Under the pieces are notes generated by a model. The model had not been told where the DNA came from and did not search any database. It saw only the letters and a program-made list of their open reading frames with translations. This document shows, one piece after another, positions 9,079 through 19,340 of a DNA stretch of 64,000 nucleotides. The number at the start of each line of letters is the position of its first letter. Positions within the stretch are counted from its first letter, which is position 1. This stretch comes from Paracoccaceae bacterium. GTDB taxonomy: Bacteria; Pseudomonadota; Alphaproteobacteria; Rhodobacterales; Rhodobacteraceae. A program made the translations under genes and the position numbers. Location of the stretch: positions 1,102,136-1,166,135 of the forward strand of contig JAWPMR010000001.1 of assembly GCA_033344815.1 (NCBI GenBank), written 5' to 3'.

Positions 9079-9849
9079 CTATGGGGTAAAAAAGACATCC
9101 GCCGCCGCAATGGCCCGCAATCCATGAGACGTACGCAGCATCAGGTTACCGCTCGCATCAACATCTTCAAAGGTTCCGGTGACTTCGTCGCGCCCCGTGC
9201 GTGCGATAATTGGTTGGCCCAGACGAGCAGCATGCGCAAGCCAAGCGGTTCTTATGGGCGCAAAACCGAAATCTTTGAATTGAGTTTCAAGCAAGGCATA
9301 ATGGTGGGCCAGCACGTTCAAGAACGGCTCGGGTGTGATGGTGACACCTGTGAGGTCCAGCAGAGACACGGGCGCAAACGCTTGCCTTTCCACCTCCTCA
9401 ACGGGTGGCGCGGTGCGCAGATTGACGCCAACGCCGATGGCAAGAGGGCCCATTTTTCCACCGTCACCGGCGCTTTCCAGAAGGATCCCGGCGACCTTCC
9501 CACCCTTTAGCAAGACATCATTCGGCCATTTCAGCGCAAACATCTCTGGATCGCCAGTGACATCTGCAAAGCTGCGCAAGAGCGCCACGGCCATCACAAA
9601 GGAACGCAGTGCCGCAACACCAGGGGGTTGATCAGGGCGCAGCACGAGGGTCGCGGCAAAACTGCCTTCAGTCATGGACCACGGCCGACCGCGCCTGCCT
9701 CTCGCAGAGTTTTGATGATGCGCCAGCACCCAAAACGCACCTGAACTCTCAAGCGCCAACCGAGAAGCTTCGTCCAACGTTGAATCTACATTCTCCAGCA
9801 CGATACGACCGTATCCATCCGGCCATGAAGACATAAATTCTTTTGGCAT
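9079..9849 (-). CDS. birA: Biotin--[acetyl-CoA-carboxylase] ligase
   Basis: BirA activates biotin with ATP and attaches it to the acceptor lysine of biotin carboxyl carrier domains, such as the one on MccA at 37-39 kb. The 256-residue product shows the ligase hallmarks ARGRRGRPW (nucleotide loop), FALKWPNDVLLKGGKVAGIL and GVGVNLRT. It lacks the N-terminal helix-turn-helix of E. coli BirA, so it should be a ligase without repressor function. The open frame reaches 9885, but the ATG at 9849 (MPKEFMSSWPDGYG) is the sensible start. It lies about 50 bp behind nuoN. Confidence 0.93.
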   Translation of the reverse strand: MPKEFMSSWPDGYGRIVLENVDSTLDEASRLALESSGAFWVLAHHQNSARGRRGRPWSMTEGSFAATLVLRPDQPPGVAALRSFVMAVALLRSFADVTGDPEMFALKWPNDVLLKGGKVAGILLESAGDGGKMGPLAIGVGVNLRTAPPVEEVERQAFAPVSLLDLTGVTITPEPFLNVLAHHYALLETQFKDFGFAPIRTAWLAHAARLGQPIIARTGRDEVTGTFEDVDASGNLMLRTSHGLRAIAAADVFFTP

Positions 9850-9899
9850 CAAAAACTCTCCCCGAAGGGTCGCGCTGCCACACACTGAAACGTCAGAGA

Positions 9900-11345
9900 T
9901 TAGTTGACCAGAGTGGCGGCGGCCGCTGCTGCGGCGGATTCTACACCAAACATGTTGGCGATACCCAACACCATGATTGCGGCAGATGCCATGAGGAAGC
10001 CCCAGAGCACTGTGTTATTGCCGCCCGAATCCAACCCTTCCTGAGTCTCGTCACCAAAATACATATAAAAAACAATGCGCAAGTAGTAATAGGCCCCAAT
10101 CACGGAGGCGATGACTCCGGCGATTGCCAGCCACGCGAGGTTGGCCTCATAGGCGGCGCGCAGGACATAGAATTTACCAAAGAACCCAAGCATCGGTGGC
10201 ACGCCAGCAAGACTGAAGAGCAGCACCAGCATGGCCAGGGCCTTGCCCGGTTCGCGTTTGGCATAGTTATTCAACGCGCCGATTTCTGTGACCGGTTGAC
10301 CATCTTTTTCCATCATCAGGATAAAAGCGAAGGTACCGACGTTCATTGTCACATAGATCGCCATGTAGATCAGCATGGCCTGTACGCCGAGCACGGTTCC
10401 AGCCGCCAGCCCCATGAGGGCATAACCCATATGCGCAATCGACGAAAATGCCATCAGGCGTTTGATGTTTGTTTGACCAATCGCGGCGACCGCACCGAGG
10501 AACATGGACAGGACCGAAAGAAGCGCAACGATCTGGCTCCAATCCGCTACTGCATTTCCAAAGGCGTCATGCAGCACGCGCGCAAACAGACCCATGGCAG
10601 CAACTTTGGGTGCCGTAGCAAAAAATGCCGTGACTGGCGTGGGCGAGCCTTCATACACGTCCGGGGTCCACATGTGAAACGGCACTGCGGAAACCTTGAA
10701 GGCCATACCGGAGATCAGGAAGACCAGACCGAAGAGCAGCCCAAGCGAAACCTCGCCGTGCTGCGCGGTTTCGATGATGCCTGAGAACATTGTTGTGCCA
10801 GCGTATCCATAAACCAGTGACGCGCCATAGAGCAGCAGGCCAGAGGATAGTGCACCGAGGACGAAGTATTTGAGCCCCGCTTCGGTTGATTTCACCGAGT
10901 CGCGGCGCAGGGAAGCAACCACATAAAGCGCCAGAGATTGCAGTTCCAACCCCATGTACAGCGCCATAAGGTCATTGGCGGAGACCATGACCATCATGCC
11001 CACGGCACTAAGCGCGACGAGCAGGGGATATTCAAACCGAAGCAAATCGCGCGACTTCATGTAACCTTCGGACATGACGAGCACTGCTGCCGCTGAGAGC
11101 AGGATTGTCACCTTAGCAAAACGCGCGAACCCGTCCAGCATCAACATGCCGTTAAAGGCCGTCGCGGACCCCTCGCCTGTTGTCGCAATCCAAACGCCCA
11201 AAGCTGCCATGACTGCCGCCGTCATCCACAACAAAGTCGAGGCCAGCCCATCCTTGGAGGTGTAGACGGCCACCAGAAGCATAACCATCGCGTAGACGGC
11301 CAGCAGGATTTCCGGCAGCACAAGTGTCAAATCAGCGGATACCAT
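9900..11345 (-). CDS. nuoN: NADH-quinone oxidoreductase subunit N
   Basis: This 481-residue antiporter-like membrane subunit of complex I has about 14 hydrophobic segments. The proton-channel residues lie in contexts typical of NuoN, including [13 protein letters not shown] and a lysine helix in [32 protein letters not shown] is the family signature and [17 protein letters not shown] follows as expected. It is the last nuo gene, starting 12 bp after nuoM ends and followed by birA. It forms one of the three proton-pumping modules in the inner membrane. Confidence 0.97.
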   Translation of the reverse strand: MVSADLTLVLPEILLAVYAMVMLLVAVYTSKDGLASTLLWMTAAVMAALGVWIATTGEGSATAFNGMLMLDGFARFAKVTILLSAAAVLVMSEGYMKSRDLLRFEYPLLVALSAVGMMVMVSANDLMALYMGLELQSLALYVVASLRRDSVKSTEAGLKYFVLGALSSGLLLYGASLVYGYAGTTMFSGIIETAQHGEVSLGLLFGLVFLISGMAFKVSAVPFHMWTPDVYEGSPTPVTAFFATAPKVAAMGLFARVLHDAFGNAVADWSQIVALLSVLSMFLGAVAAIGQTNIKRLMAFSSIAHMGYALMGLAAGTVLGVQAMLIYMAIYVTMNVGTFAFILMMEKDGQPVTEIGALNNYAKREPGKALAMLVLLFSLAGVPPMLGFFGKFYVLRAAYEANLAWLAIAGVIASVIGAYYYLRIVFYMYFGDETQEGLDSGGNNTVLWGFLMASAAIMVLGIANMFGVESAAAAAAATLVN

Positions 11346-11357
11346 ATCGTCCGTCCT

Positions 11358-12899
11358 TTAATTCGCAGCCAACTGAGAGGCGGCCTCAGCCGCAGCCAGT
11401 GCCGTATCATAGTTCCCGACCAGTGCCGCAACAGCCGGACCGGTGATGTCCAGTACAAGGGCTGGATACACACCAAGCAACAGCGTCATTGCCACCAACG
11501 GCGCAAAAATCCAGCGCTCGCGTGGCGTCATGTCACTAATGGACTTTAGGCTTTCCTTGATCAGATCGCCCATGACCACGCGACGATAGAGCCACAAGGC
11601 ATAAGCTGCCGAAAAGATCACACCAGTGGTCGCAACGGCCGCCACCCAGGTATTCACTTGGAAAACAGCCATCAACGTCAGGAATTCTCCGACGAATCCA
11701 GAGGTGCCCGGCAAGCCAACATTCGCCATGGTGAACAGCATGAAGATCAGTGCGTAGGCCGGCATCCGGTTCACAAGACCGCCGTAGGCATCAATGTCGC
11801 GTGTGTGCATGCGGTCATAGATCACGCCAACACATAGGAACAACGCGCCCGAGATAAAGCCATGGCTGATCATTTGGAAAATCGCGCCGTCCACACCTTG
11901 TTGGTTTGCGGCAAAAATACCCATCGTTACAAAACCCATATGAGCAACCGACGAATAGGCGATCAGTTTTTTCATGTCTTCCTGAACAAGCGCGACCAGT
12001 GACGTGTAAACGATCGCAATCGCGGACATCCACAGGATCATCGGGGACCATATTTCCGCGGCCACAGGGAACATCGGCAGCGAAAAGCGGATAAAGCCAT
12101 AACCGCCCAGTTTCAACAGGATCGCCGCTAGCACCACAGATCCAGCCGTCGGGGCCTGTACGTGTGCGTCCGGCAGCCAGGTGTGTACGGGCCACATCGG
12201 CATCTTGACCGCGAAACTGGCAAAGAACGCCAGGAACATGAGCGATTGCAAGCCGCCAACCACTGTTACGCCCGCCACCGAGAAGCTCTCAAATGCAAAC
12301 TGGTGGTTTAGCAGAACCTCGATATCGGTTGTGCCTGCATCCGCAAACATCCCCACCATCGCAACCAGCATCAGAACTGAGCCGAGAAAGGTATAAAGGA
12401 AGAATTTAAAGCTCGCATAAATCCGGTTCGCCCCGCCCCAAATCCCGATGATCAGGAACATCGGGATGAGTCCGGCCTCGAAGAACAGGTAAAACAATAC
12501 TAGATCGAGCGCCATGAACACGCCCAGCATCAGCGTTTCCAAGAGCAGGAAAGCGATCATGTATTCCTTGACGCGCGTGCTCACATTCCAGGAGGCCGCG
12601 ATAACCAGCGGCATCATGAAGGTTGTCAGCATCACGAACAGCACCGAAATGCCATCCACGCCCATTTTATATTGCAGGCCTAACAACCACGGCGCTTGTT
12701 CTACGAACTGAAAGCCGGTGTCGTTTGGATCAAATTCAGCGAGAATAAAGAGCGATATCAGGAAGGTCATTGAGGTGGCGGCCATGGCCAGCCACTTGGC
12801 ATTCCGGTTGGCCGCTTCATCATCGCCGCGCAGGAATACAGCAAGGATCAACGCCGCCATTGCGGGAATGAAGGTCACAATCGACAAGAGGTTGTCCAT
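11358..12899 (-). CDS. nuoM: NADH-quinone oxidoreductase subunit M
   Basis: NuoM is a proton-pumping antiporter-like subunit of complex I. The 513-residue polytopic protein carries the ND4 signatures: a glutamate helix in [37 protein letters not shown], and [15 protein letters not shown]. Its ATG shares bases with the nuoL stop (TGATG at 12897-12901), which indicates translational coupling, and nuoN follows after 12 bp. Length is normal for the family. Confidence 0.97.
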   Translation of the reverse strand: MDNLLSIVTFIPAMAALILAVFLRGDDEAANRNAKWLAMAATSMTFLISLFILAEFDPNDTGFQFVEQAPWLLGLQYKMGVDGISVLFVMLTTFMMPLVIAASWNVSTRVKEYMIAFLLLETLMLGVFMALDLVLFYLFFEAGLIPMFLIIGIWGGANRIYASFKFFLYTFLGSVLMLVAMVGMFADAGTTDIEVLLNHQFAFESFSVAGVTVVGGLQSLMFLAFFASFAVKMPMWPVHTWLPDAHVQAPTAGSVVLAAILLKLGGYGFIRFSLPMFPVAAEIWSPMILWMSAIAIVYTSLVALVQEDMKKLIAYSSVAHMGFVTMGIFAANQQGVDGAIFQMISHGFISGALFLCVGVIYDRMHTRDIDAYGGLVNRMPAYALIFMLFTMANVGLPGTSGFVGEFLTLMAVFQVNTWVAAVATTGVIFSAAYALWLYRRVVMGDLIKESLKSISDMTPRERWIFAPLVAMTLLLGVYPALVLDITGPAVAALVGNYDTALAAAEAASQLAAN

Positions 12900-15055
12900 C
12901 AGTTTGCTCCCCCGCCCATCGTCATCCAGGTGACGAGCACAGCAATCCCGATCACCATCGCGAAGGCATAGGTAAAGATATAGCCCGACTGCGCGCGGCC
13001 CGCGAGGCGTGTGAAGAAGGGAATAATCCCCATCGCAACCCCATTGAGGCCGCCGTCAATCACATCCCCATCACCGCGTTTCCAGAGCAGACGACCGATC
13101 CATTTGGCCGGACCCACAAAAATCACATCGTAGAGTTCGTCAAAATACCATTTGTTCTTGAGGAACAGATACAGAGGGCGTTGGTTTGCGGCCAATCGAC
13201 CGGGTAGGGACGGGTTTTTGATATAGAACCAATAGGCGGTCAGGAAGCCCAACAGCATTGCCGCAAAGGGCGAAGTTTTCACCCAATAGGGCACCTTATG
13301 TGCATCATCGAGCAAGGTATTGTCGGGGGCCATGTATATGCCACCCTCTCCGGGTTGACCTGTGAAGGCATAGTGGTGTTCGCCTTCTTTTGCGTCACCG
13401 TGGGCCCCTTCGGCGTCATCACCGTGATGCTCTTCTGCAGTGCCATCGGCCATATGTTCGGCGTGGGTTTCATCAGTGTGGCCCTCGCCATGCGCGCCCG
13501 CTTCGGCGTAGGGAATACCGTAGAACTTGGCAACTTTGTCGGTATGACCAAAGAACGATCCGTACCAAACCATACCCGCAAAAATTGCCCCCAGCGCCAG
13601 AACACCCAAAGGCACAATCATTGTCATCGGGCTTTCATGGGCGTGATCATGGGTGTGTTTGTCGCCACGCGGTGTTCCATAAAACGTCAGGAACATCAGC
13701 CGCCACGAATAGAAACTGGTGAACAGTGCTGCGATCACCAGCGCCCAAAAGCCGTACATCGTACCGGCCGCGTAGGCACTTTCAACAATGGCGTCTTTGG
13801 ACTGGAACCCGGCAAATCCGATCGGGATTTCACCCAGCGTCATGATCCATACAGGAATACCCAAACCGGTAATGGCCAGCGTGCCGATCATCATGGCCGC
13901 AAATGTATAAGGTATCTTTTTGCGCAGTCCGCCGTAATTCATCATGTCCTGTTCGTGGTGCATCGCGTGGATGACCGAACCAGCGCCAAGGAACAGCATC
14001 GCCTTGAAGAATGCATGCGTAAAGAGGTGGAACATCGCAGCGGAATACATGCCCACGCCAGCAGCAACAAACATGTAACCAAGCTGCGAACAGGTGGAAT
14101 AGGCGATGACGCGTTTGATGTCCGTTTGAACCAACCCGACGGTGGCCGCAAAGAACGCAGTTGTGGCACCAACCACGGTCACAAATGCCATCGCTTCGGG
14201 CGCGAATTCCATAATCGGAGACATGCGGCACACAAGGAACACACCTGCTGTTACCATCGTCGCGGCATGGATCAGCGCAGACACCGGCGTCGGCCCTTCC
14301 ATCGCGTCAGGCAACCATGTGTGCAACAGCAGCTGCGCCGATTTACCCATGGCACCGATGAACAGCAACATCGCGATCAGATTCGCCGCGTTCCACTCTC
14401 CCCAAAGGAACGTCAGTTGTGTTTCGGCAAGCTCAGGAGCGGCAGCAAACACATCGTCAAAATTGATGCTATCGGTAAGAAAGAACAGCGCGAAAATACC
14501 GAGGGCAAAGCCAAAATCACCCACACGGTTCACCACGAAAGCCTTGATCGCTGCGGCGTTGGCGCTTGGTTTGCGATAGTAAAATCCGATCAACAAATAG
14601 GAGGCGACACCAACCCCTTCCCAGCCAAAGAACATCTGAACAAGGTTGTCAGCTGTGACCAACATCAACATCGCGAAGGTGAAAAAAGACAGGTAGGCAA
14701 AGAAGCGGGGCTTATATGTTTCGCCCTCTTTCCACTGCGGGTCCTTATCCATGTAGCCAAAGGAATAAAGATGCACGAGGCTGGAAACCGTGGTGATCAC
14801 CACCAGCATGATCGCGGTCAGACGGTCCAGACGTATGGCCCAATCCGTGCTGAGGGTGCCGCTTTCGATCCAGCGCAGGATCTGGATTTGCTCCGTCGTG
14901 CCGTCAAAGCTGAGGAAAACGACCCAGCTCAGGATTGCCGAGACAAACAGTAGCGACGTTGCGATCCACATGGCAGCCGTTTCGCCAAAGATGCGCCAGC
15001 CGAAACCGCAGAGCAACGCGCCCACCAGCGGGGCAAATAGGATGATGGTTTCCAT
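12899..15055 (-). CDS. nuoL: NADH-quinone oxidoreductase subunit L with a His/Glu-rich insert
   Basis: NuoL is the distal proton-pumping subunit carrying the long lateral helix. The 718-residue protein shows [38 protein letters not shown] and [16 protein letters not shown]. It is somewhat longer than the roughly 610-residue E. coli protein. Between transmembrane segments it has a short HTHDHAH run (467-473) and a hydrophilic stretch at about 519-561 with nine histidines and many Glu/Asp residues. That insert is the main departure from the core family and could bind metal or protons. The gene follows the 41-residue ORF by 7 bp and overlaps the start of nuoM. Confidence 0.97.
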   Translation of the reverse strand: METIILFAPLVGALLCGFGWRIFGETAAMWIATSLLFVSAILSWVVFLSFDGTTEQIQILRWIESGTLSTDWAIRLDRLTAIMLVVITTVSSLVHLYSFGYMDKDPQWKEGETYKPRFFAYLSFFTFAMLMLVTADNLVQMFFGWEGVGVASYLLIGFYYRKPSANAAAIKAFVVNRVGDFGFALGIFALFFLTDSINFDDVFAAAPELAETQLTFLWGEWNAANLIAMLLFIGAMGKSAQLLLHTWLPDAMEGPTPVSALIHAATMVTAGVFLVCRMSPIMEFAPEAMAFVTVVGATTAFFAATVGLVQTDIKRVIAYSTCSQLGYMFVAAGVGMYSAAMFHLFTHAFFKAMLFLGAGSVIHAMHHEQDMMNYGGLRKKIPYTFAAMMIGTLAITGLGIPVWIMTLGEIPIGFAGFQSKDAIVESAYAAGTMYGFWALVIAALFTSFYSWRLMFLTFYGTPRGDKHTHDHAHESPMTMIVPLGVLALGAIFAGMVWYGSFFGHTDKVAKFYGIPYAEAGAHGEGHTDETHAEHMADGTAEEHHGDDAEGAHGDAKEGEHHYAFTGQPGEGGIYMAPDNTLLDDAHKVPYWVKTSPFAAMLLGFLTAYWFYIKNPSLPGRLAANQRPLYLFLKNKWYFDELYDVIFVGPAKWIGRLLWKRGDGDVIDGGLNGVAMGIIPFFTRLAGRAQSGYIFTYAFAMVIGIAVLVTWMTMGGGAN

Positions 15056-15062
15056 AGTCAGC

Positions 15063-15188
15063 TTATTCCTCGGCCGTCAATCGGGGGGTCAGGACTTGCG
15101 CCCCTAGGTCACGCATCGCGAAGTGGTATACACCAAAAATGCCAATCGCGACGGGCAGTAGCCAGATATACGCCAGTGCAGTGTCCAT
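15063..15188 (-). CDS. 41-residue single-helix membrane ORF between nuoK and nuoL
   Basis: The ATG at 15188 is preceded by AAAGG at an 8-base spacing. It opens a 41-codon frame beginning [20 protein letters not shown], predicted as one membrane helix, followed by a short charged tail ending LTAEE. It sits 4 bp behind nuoK and 7 bp ahead of nuoL in the same direction. That placement, together with its ribosome-binding site, argues it is translated. I recognise no family. By position it could be a small complex I accessory subunit or assembly peptide, but that is inference. Confidence 0.65.
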   Translation of the reverse strand: MDTALAYIWLLPVAIGIFGVYHFAMRDLGAQVLTPRLTAEE

Positions 15189-15192
15189 GATG

Positions 15193-15498
15193 CTAGCCTT
15201 TCATCACGTTGACGTCTTCCACGGCAATGGTGCCGCGGTTGCGGAAAAAACAGACCAGAATGGCCAGACCGATTGCCGCCTCCGCAGCAGCAACAGTCAG
15301 AACAAAGAGCGTGAAGACCTGCCCGACGAGATCGCCGAGGAAACTGGAGAAGGCGACCAGATTGATGTTCACAGCCAGCAGCATCAATTCGATGCTCATC
15401 AGCAGGATGATGATGTTCTTGCGGTTGAGAAACAGCCCGAAGATGCCAATGACAAAAAGCGTCGCCGCCACCGTCAGGTAATGTTCAAGTCCGATCAT
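15193..15498 (-). CDS. nuoK: NADH-quinone oxidoreductase subunit K
   Basis: NuoK is a small three-helix membrane subunit of complex I that links the proton channels. The 101-residue product from the ATG at 15498 begins [15 protein letters not shown]. It contains the two conserved helix glutamates, one in [17 protein letters not shown] and one in [14 protein letters not shown] longer open frame to 15543 would add 15 unrelated residues. The chosen start overlaps the stop of the exported-protein gene (ATGA), so coupling supports it. Length matches the family exactly. Confidence 0.96.
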   Translation of the reverse strand: MIGLEHYLTVAATLFVIGIFGLFLNRKNIIILLMSIELMLLAVNINLVAFSSFLGDLVGQVFTLFVLTVAAAEAAIGLAILVCFFRNRGTIAVEDVNVMKG

Positions 15499-16055
15499 TG
15501 CTTGGCTCCTGCCGAGTCTGGGTAGTAGTGTTTGCATCCGCAAAACGCATCAAAACGATTGCGGGATCTCATTTGTGAAAGAAAGTCGCTTGCCGGGGTT
15601 ACTTCATATCCACGTGTAGAAGCAGCTGCGGAGACCGTGGAAACGTCACCATTTGGCACCCAGTGGAAAGATCTTGCATTGGGCGTATCCTGGAAAACAT
15701 ACCCTTCCCGTTCCCTGAAACCGCGCGGCAATTGATAGACAAAACTCCGCGACAATTTCACCATAACCGCCTGCCCGGCAACGCAATCCGCAATGAGTGC
15801 ATAGTCATCGGCCTGACGACAATAGGATTGGTTCGATATCCGCTGGCCAACCTTGCCTTCTTTAAGATCAACGGCATAGGCACCGGCAAGGTCAAAATAA
15901 CGCGACTGACCTGCCCGCACAAAACTACAGTTTTTCCGATCAAGGATCGGCCAATCGAAACCATCCCATGCATTCGCTCTCATTGAACATGCATTTGCAG
16001 ATACCGTCAGAAACGGCATCAGCACAAACGCAGTTAAGAGCGCGGTTAGTTTCAC
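15495..16055 (-). CDS. Exported Cys-containing protein inserted between nuoJ and nuoK
   Basis: This 186-residue protein starts at a GTG (16055) overlapping the nuoJ stop (GTGA) and ends overlapping the nuoK start (ATGA). It is therefore locked into the operon at both ends. It has a Sec signal peptide ([23 protein letters not shown]), so the mature protein should be periplasmic. Six further Cys residues could form disulfides: one near CSM, C in KNCSF, SYCRQ, ADCVAG and FCGCKHY. I do not recognise a family. Its location between two membrane subunit genes suggests a role in assembly or quality control of the membrane arm, but this is inference only. Confidence 0.8.
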   Translation of the reverse strand: MKLTALLTAFVLMPFLTVSANACSMRANAWDGFDWPILDRKNCSFVRAGQSRYFDLAGAYAVDLKEGKVGQRISNQSYCRQADDYALIADCVAGQAVMVKLSRSFVYQLPRGFREREGYVFQDTPNARSFHWVPNGDVSTVSAAASTRGYEVTPASDFLSQMRSRNRFDAFCGCKHYYPDSAGAKQ

Positions 16056-16654
16056 AGCCCCTGCCCCGATTTCACGTCTTTCAACTCCATCGCCACGGCT
16101 GGGTCGCGCATCATCTGGGCGACCACATCCTGGCGCTTCACGTCCGAGCGATGGCGCAGGGTCAGCACAATCGCACCAATCATCGCAACCAGCAGGATCA
16201 GGCCCGACAGTTGGAACAGAAGGAAGTATTGATCATAGAGGATCATGCCCAAGGCTTCGGTGTTGTGCCGATCCACTGGCAAAACCTGCGCGCGCAGCCC
16301 TTCGGCGGCGGCGTTGCTTTCCCAAGCCCCAAAGGCCATCACGAACTGCATCAGGATTACGAGGCCAATCAGCAGCGCCAATGGCATGTATTTCGCCATT
16401 TCCGCTTTGAGCTCGGCGAAATCCACGTCCAGCATCATCACCACAAAGAGAAACAGCACCGCGACCGCGCCCACATAGACGATGATCAGCAGCATCGCCA
16501 CAAACTCTGCACCCAGCAACACAAACAAACCTGCAGCGGACAAGAACGCTAGGATCAACCACAGCACCGAATGCACGGGATTTCGGCTGATGACCGTGAA
16601 CAGCCCCCCCGCGATCACGCTGATGGCGAATAGATAAAAGGCAAAAACTGTCAT
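16052..16654 (-). CDS. nuoJ: NADH-quinone oxidoreductase subunit J
   Basis: NuoJ is a five-helix membrane subunit of complex I close to the quinone cavity. The 200-residue product starts [17 protein letters not shown] and contains the characteristic [51 protein letters not shown] order, though only pieces are quoted here as evidence: [18 protein letters not shown] and [11 protein letters not shown]. Its ATG overlaps the stop of the upstream CMD-family gene (ATGA), and its stop overlaps the GTG of the exported protein gene. Length and motifs are normal. Confidence 0.96.
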   Translation of the reverse strand: MTVFAFYLFAISVIAGGLFTVISRNPVHSVLWLILAFLSAAGLFVLLGAEFVAMLLIIVYVGAVAVLFLFVVMMLDVDFAELKAEMAKYMPLALLIGLVILMQFVMAFGAWESNAAAEGLRAQVLPVDRHNTEALGMILYDQYFLLFQLSGLILLVAMIGAIVLTLRHRSDVKRQDVVAQMMRDPAVAMELKDVKSGQGL

Positions 16655-17070
16655 GTTGCGTCCTTCTCTTCATCCAATACCTGCTGGGTCAGTTCCAGCG
16701 CGCGGGTCATGGCGGGCAGACCTGCAAACATGGACATTTGCCCGATCGTCTCAATAATGTGTTGCTCAGTCGCACCAGCCTCGCGTGCATGGCGCACGGC
16801 CTGACGAAAGCCAACGTCATTCTGCGCCCCCTGCATAGTCAGCCCGGCAAGCGTCAGCAACATGCGCGTGCGCGCATCCAGCGACCCTTCGTTCAGCGCA
16901 TTGCCAAACATCATTTCCATGAACTCTTTGGGCATTGTGCCCATCATCTTTTCAAAGCCTTTGGGTGTGAACGCTTCCATCGCCGGAAAGCTCTTGGCCA
17001 TTTCCTGCGCCTGAGACATCATCGCGGCAAAAGGGTTCGCCCCCTCGAATGTATTCTTGGGGTCGCTCAT
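16651..17070 (-). CDS. Carboxymuconolactone decarboxylase-like protein 1 (nuo operon passenger)
   Basis: This 139-residue, largely helical protein has the CMD/AhpD-like core from about residue 60: [19 protein letters not shown], a central HARE segment ([18 protein letters not shown]), and a terminal helix ([16 protein letters not shown]). The N-terminal 50 residues are Met- and Phe-rich. It contains no cysteine, so it cannot work as an AhpD-type CxxC peroxidase. It is coupled by ATGA overlaps to a second CMD gene upstream and to nuoJ downstream. No beta-ketoadipate pathway gene is nearby. Its substrate is unknown, and a role tied to complex I is inferred from position. Confidence 0.8.
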   Translation of the reverse strand: MSDPKNTFEGANPFAAMMSQAQEMAKSFPAMEAFTPKGFEKMMGTMPKEFMEMMFGNALNEGSLDARTRMLLTLAGLTMQGAQNDVGFRQAVRHAREAGATEQHIIETIGQMSMFAGLPAMTRALELTQQVLDEEKDAT

Positions 17071-17453
17071 TGTGCGTCCTCCGCTTCGAAAACTTCGAGA
17101 GCTGCGTTCAATGCATTGATCATTGCCGGGAACCCGCCATAGAGCGCCATCTGGTTGATCACTTCGGCAACCTCGCGCTGGCTGGCCCCAGATCGCAGCG
17201 CATTCTTGATGTGAACTTTGAGCTGTGGCGCGGTTTGACCGCCAAGCGCGGCTAAAGCAGCCACTGTTGCAAGGTACCGTGTTTTGTCATCCAAACCGTC
17301 CCGCGTGTAATAATGGCCAAAAGCCACTTCCATCATCGTGGTGGAAAATCCGGGCAAAATCGCATCATACCGTGCGGCCAGCGCATCCTCTATGCCCGGG
17401 TTTGTGGCTTCTGCCATTGCTTTGCCGCGCGTGTATGCGTCAGTCCCGTTCAT
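17067..17453 (-). CDS. Carboxymuconolactone decarboxylase-like protein 2 (nuo operon passenger)
   Basis: The 128-residue protein shows the CMD-family pattern: [56 protein letters not shown] in broken form, and an acidic end. It is clearly related to its downstream neighbour (shared spacing of the DxKTR/DARTR and GxPAM motifs), so the pair looks like an old duplication that may form heteromers. It too has no Cys. The start overlaps the nuoI stop and the stop overlaps the next CMD start, both as ATGA. Enzymatic function is not evident. Confidence 0.8.
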   Translation of the reverse strand: MNGTDAYTRGKAMAEATNPGIEDALAARYDAILPGFSTTMMEVAFGHYYTRDGLDDKTRYLATVAALAALGGQTAPQLKVHIKNALRSGASQREVAEVINQMALYGGFPAMINALNAALEVFEAEDAQ

Positions 17454-17944
17454 CGGTAGGGTGCATCCAGTTCGAGGTTACGCGCGATTTCGGCTTCCCA
17501 ACGTTCACCATTCGCAAGGAGCTTGTCCTTGTCGTAGTACAGTTCTTCGCGCGTCTCTGTGGCGAATTCAAAATTTGGACCCTCCACAATCGCATCCACC
17601 GGACAGGCTTCCTGACAGAAGCCACAGTAGATGCATTTGGTCATGTCAATGTCGTAACGCGTCGTGCGTCGGCTGCCATCATCACGGGGTTCGGCATCAA
17701 TTGTGATCGCCTGAGCGGGACAGATTGCCTCGCAAAGCTTGCAGGCAATACAGCGCTCTTCACCGTTAGGATACCGTCTCAGCGCGTGTTCACCGCGAAA
17801 ACGCGGGGAGAGCGGCCCCTTTTCATGCGGATAATTCAGCGTCGCCTTGGGCGCGAAGAAGTATTTCAAACCCAGCTTCATGCCGACCCAGAAATCCTGC
17901 AGCAGAAAATACTTGGCCGCGCGTGTGTAGTCGATCTGTGTCAT
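17450..17944 (-). CDS. nuoI: NADH-quinone oxidoreductase subunit I
   Basis: NuoI carries the two [4Fe-4S] clusters N6a and N6b in the peripheral arm of complex I. The 164-residue product has two ferredoxin motifs, [16 protein letters not shown] and [16 protein letters not shown], each with the full CxxCxxCxxxCP spacing. Its start lies 1 bp after the nuoH stop and its stop overlaps the first CMD-like gene. Length is typical for alphaproteobacteria. Confidence 0.97.
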   Translation of the reverse strand: MTQIDYTRAAKYFLLQDFWVGMKLGLKYFFAPKATLNYPHEKGPLSPRFRGEHALRRYPNGEERCIACKLCEAICPAQAITIDAEPRDDGSRRTTRYDIDMTKCIYCGFCQEACPVDAIVEGPNFEFATETREELYYDKDKLLANGERWEAEIARNLELDAPYR

Positions 17945-17945
17945 A

Positions 17946-18983
17946 TCAACCTCCTACGGTCCAGCGGGCATAGGCGCCCCAGAACCAGTCAAACTTTGCC
18001 GCAAAGGATACAAAGACCACCCAGACCAATGAGAATGGCAGGAAGACCTTCCAGCCCAGGCGCATCAATTGGTCATAGCGGTAGCGCGGCGTGATCGCCT
18101 TGACCATCGCGAAAAGGAAGAAGAAGAAGGCCATCTTGGCCACCATCCAGAGCGCGCCATCCGGCAGGCCCGGGATCGGTGACAGCCAGCCGCCAAAGAA
18201 CAGCAGCGTGGTCAGCGCGCACATCAGGAAAATCGCGATGTATTCGCCGGCCATGAAGAGCAGAAAGGGCGTGGACGAATACTCAACCTGATACCCCGCG
18301 ACCAGTTCTGATTCAGCTTCGGGAAGGTCAAAAGGCGGACGATTGGTTTCGGCTAGACAGCTGATAAAGAACAGAAAAACCATCGGGAAATGTGGCAACC
18401 AATACCATGAGAAAAACCCGTAAGCCCCATCTTGTGCTGCGACAATACCACCAAAGTTCATCGACCCCGTCGAGATGATCACCCCAATAATGATCAACCC
18501 CAGTGAGACCTCATAAGAAATCATTTGCGCGGCCGATCGCAACGACCCCAGGAAGGCATATTTGGAGTTGGACGCCCAGCCCCCCATGATCACGCCATAA
18601 ACCTCAAGCGATGAGATCGCGAAAACAAAGAGGATCGCCACGTTGATGTCACTGAGCACCCATGTTTCATTAAACGGGATCACGGCCCATGCGATCAGTG
18701 CCAGCACAAAAGACGCCATGGGCGCGAGCATAAATACCGTTTTGTCCGCGCCGGCCGGCACCACGACCTCTTTGACCACATATTTCAGCGCATCGGCCAC
18801 CGTCTGAAGCAAGCCAAAGGCCCCCACCACGTTTGGGCCACGTCGCATCTGAACCGCAGCCCAGATTTTCCGGTCTCCGTACACCAGAAAAAGCAGCGAG
18901 ATCATGACGAAGGCAACAACCGCAAGCACCTGCGCCAGGATCAGAATGGCGATGCCGCCGGGAGTGGTAAAAAAATCAGCCAT
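17946..18983 (-). CDS. nuoH: NADH-quinone oxidoreductase subunit H
   Basis: NuoH is the eight-helix membrane subunit that forms much of the quinone-binding site. The 345-residue product has the signatures [44 protein letters not shown] in part (quoted as [17 protein letters not shown]) and [22 protein letters not shown] motif lies just before its ATG at 18983, so it has its own ribosome-binding site. It follows the 116-residue ORF by 6 bp. Confidence 0.97.
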   Translation of the reverse strand: MADFFTTPGGIAILILAQVLAVVAFVMISLLFLVYGDRKIWAAVQMRRGPNVVGAFGLLQTVADALKYVVKEVVVPAGADKTVFMLAPMASFVLALIAWAVIPFNETWVLSDINVAILFVFAISSLEVYGVIMGGWASNSKYAFLGSLRSAAQMISYEVSLGLIIIGVIISTGSMNFGGIVAAQDGAYGFFSWYWLPHFPMVFLFFISCLAETNRPPFDLPEAESELVAGYQVEYSSTPFLLFMAGEYIAIFLMCALTTLLFFGGWLSPIPGLPDGALWMVAKMAFFFFLFAMVKAITPRYRYDQLMRLGWKVFLPFSLVWVVFVSFAAKFDWFWGAYARWTVGG

Positions 18984-18989
18984 AGGTCC

Positions 18990-19340
18990 TCACACCGTCG
19001 GTATTCCTGTTTTCCATTGGGCGGCCACAACAGCTTTCATACCATGTGGCGCTGGCCCATCAGGCAGGGTTGGCGAGTTTGTGTAAACAGCATCTGTCGC
19101 CCACACGCCACCCTCTTGGGTCACTTTTGTTTGCAATTGCCCCGTAATTTCCGGTCGAATGTTCCGCGTAACTGGTGGCGAAACTGATGCAGCACGGTGC
19201 CTTTGATTTCTTCTGGTGAAAATCCTGGCTTTGCATTTCATGATTTTCGCCGGTCCCAAAAAATATGCAGCGCGGTTTACATTGCTGCATCCGTAAGGCG
19301 GGGTGTTTGGCGCAAGGGGTATGATGGAGCTCTGCGTCAT
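18990..19340 (-). CDS. Uncertain 116-residue ORF between nuoG and nuoH
   Basis: The frame opens at an ATG overlapping the nuoG stop (ATGA at 19337-19340) and closes 6 bp before nuoH. It therefore fills the gap exactly, as a real operon member would. The protein has no clear membrane segment or domain. The first half is basic ([14 protein letters not shown]), while the second half ([23 protein letters not shown]) reads more like a folded protein. Codon use is less regular than in the neighbouring nuo genes. It may be a genuine small gene, a degraded one, or a chance frame. An overlapping alternative frame to 19377 looks worse. Confidence 0.4.
   Translation of the reverse strand: MTQSSIIPLAPNTPPYGCSNVNRAAYFLGPAKIMKCKARIFTRRNQRHRAASVSPPVTRNIRPEITGQLQTKVTQEGGVWATDAVYTNSPTLPDGPAPHGMKAVVAAQWKTGIPTV

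Noticed and set aside
13298-14953. 551-codon plus-strand frame opposite nuoL
   Set aside because: Long, but Arg/His/Gln-rich antisense of a certain nuoL; no ribosome-binding site or family.
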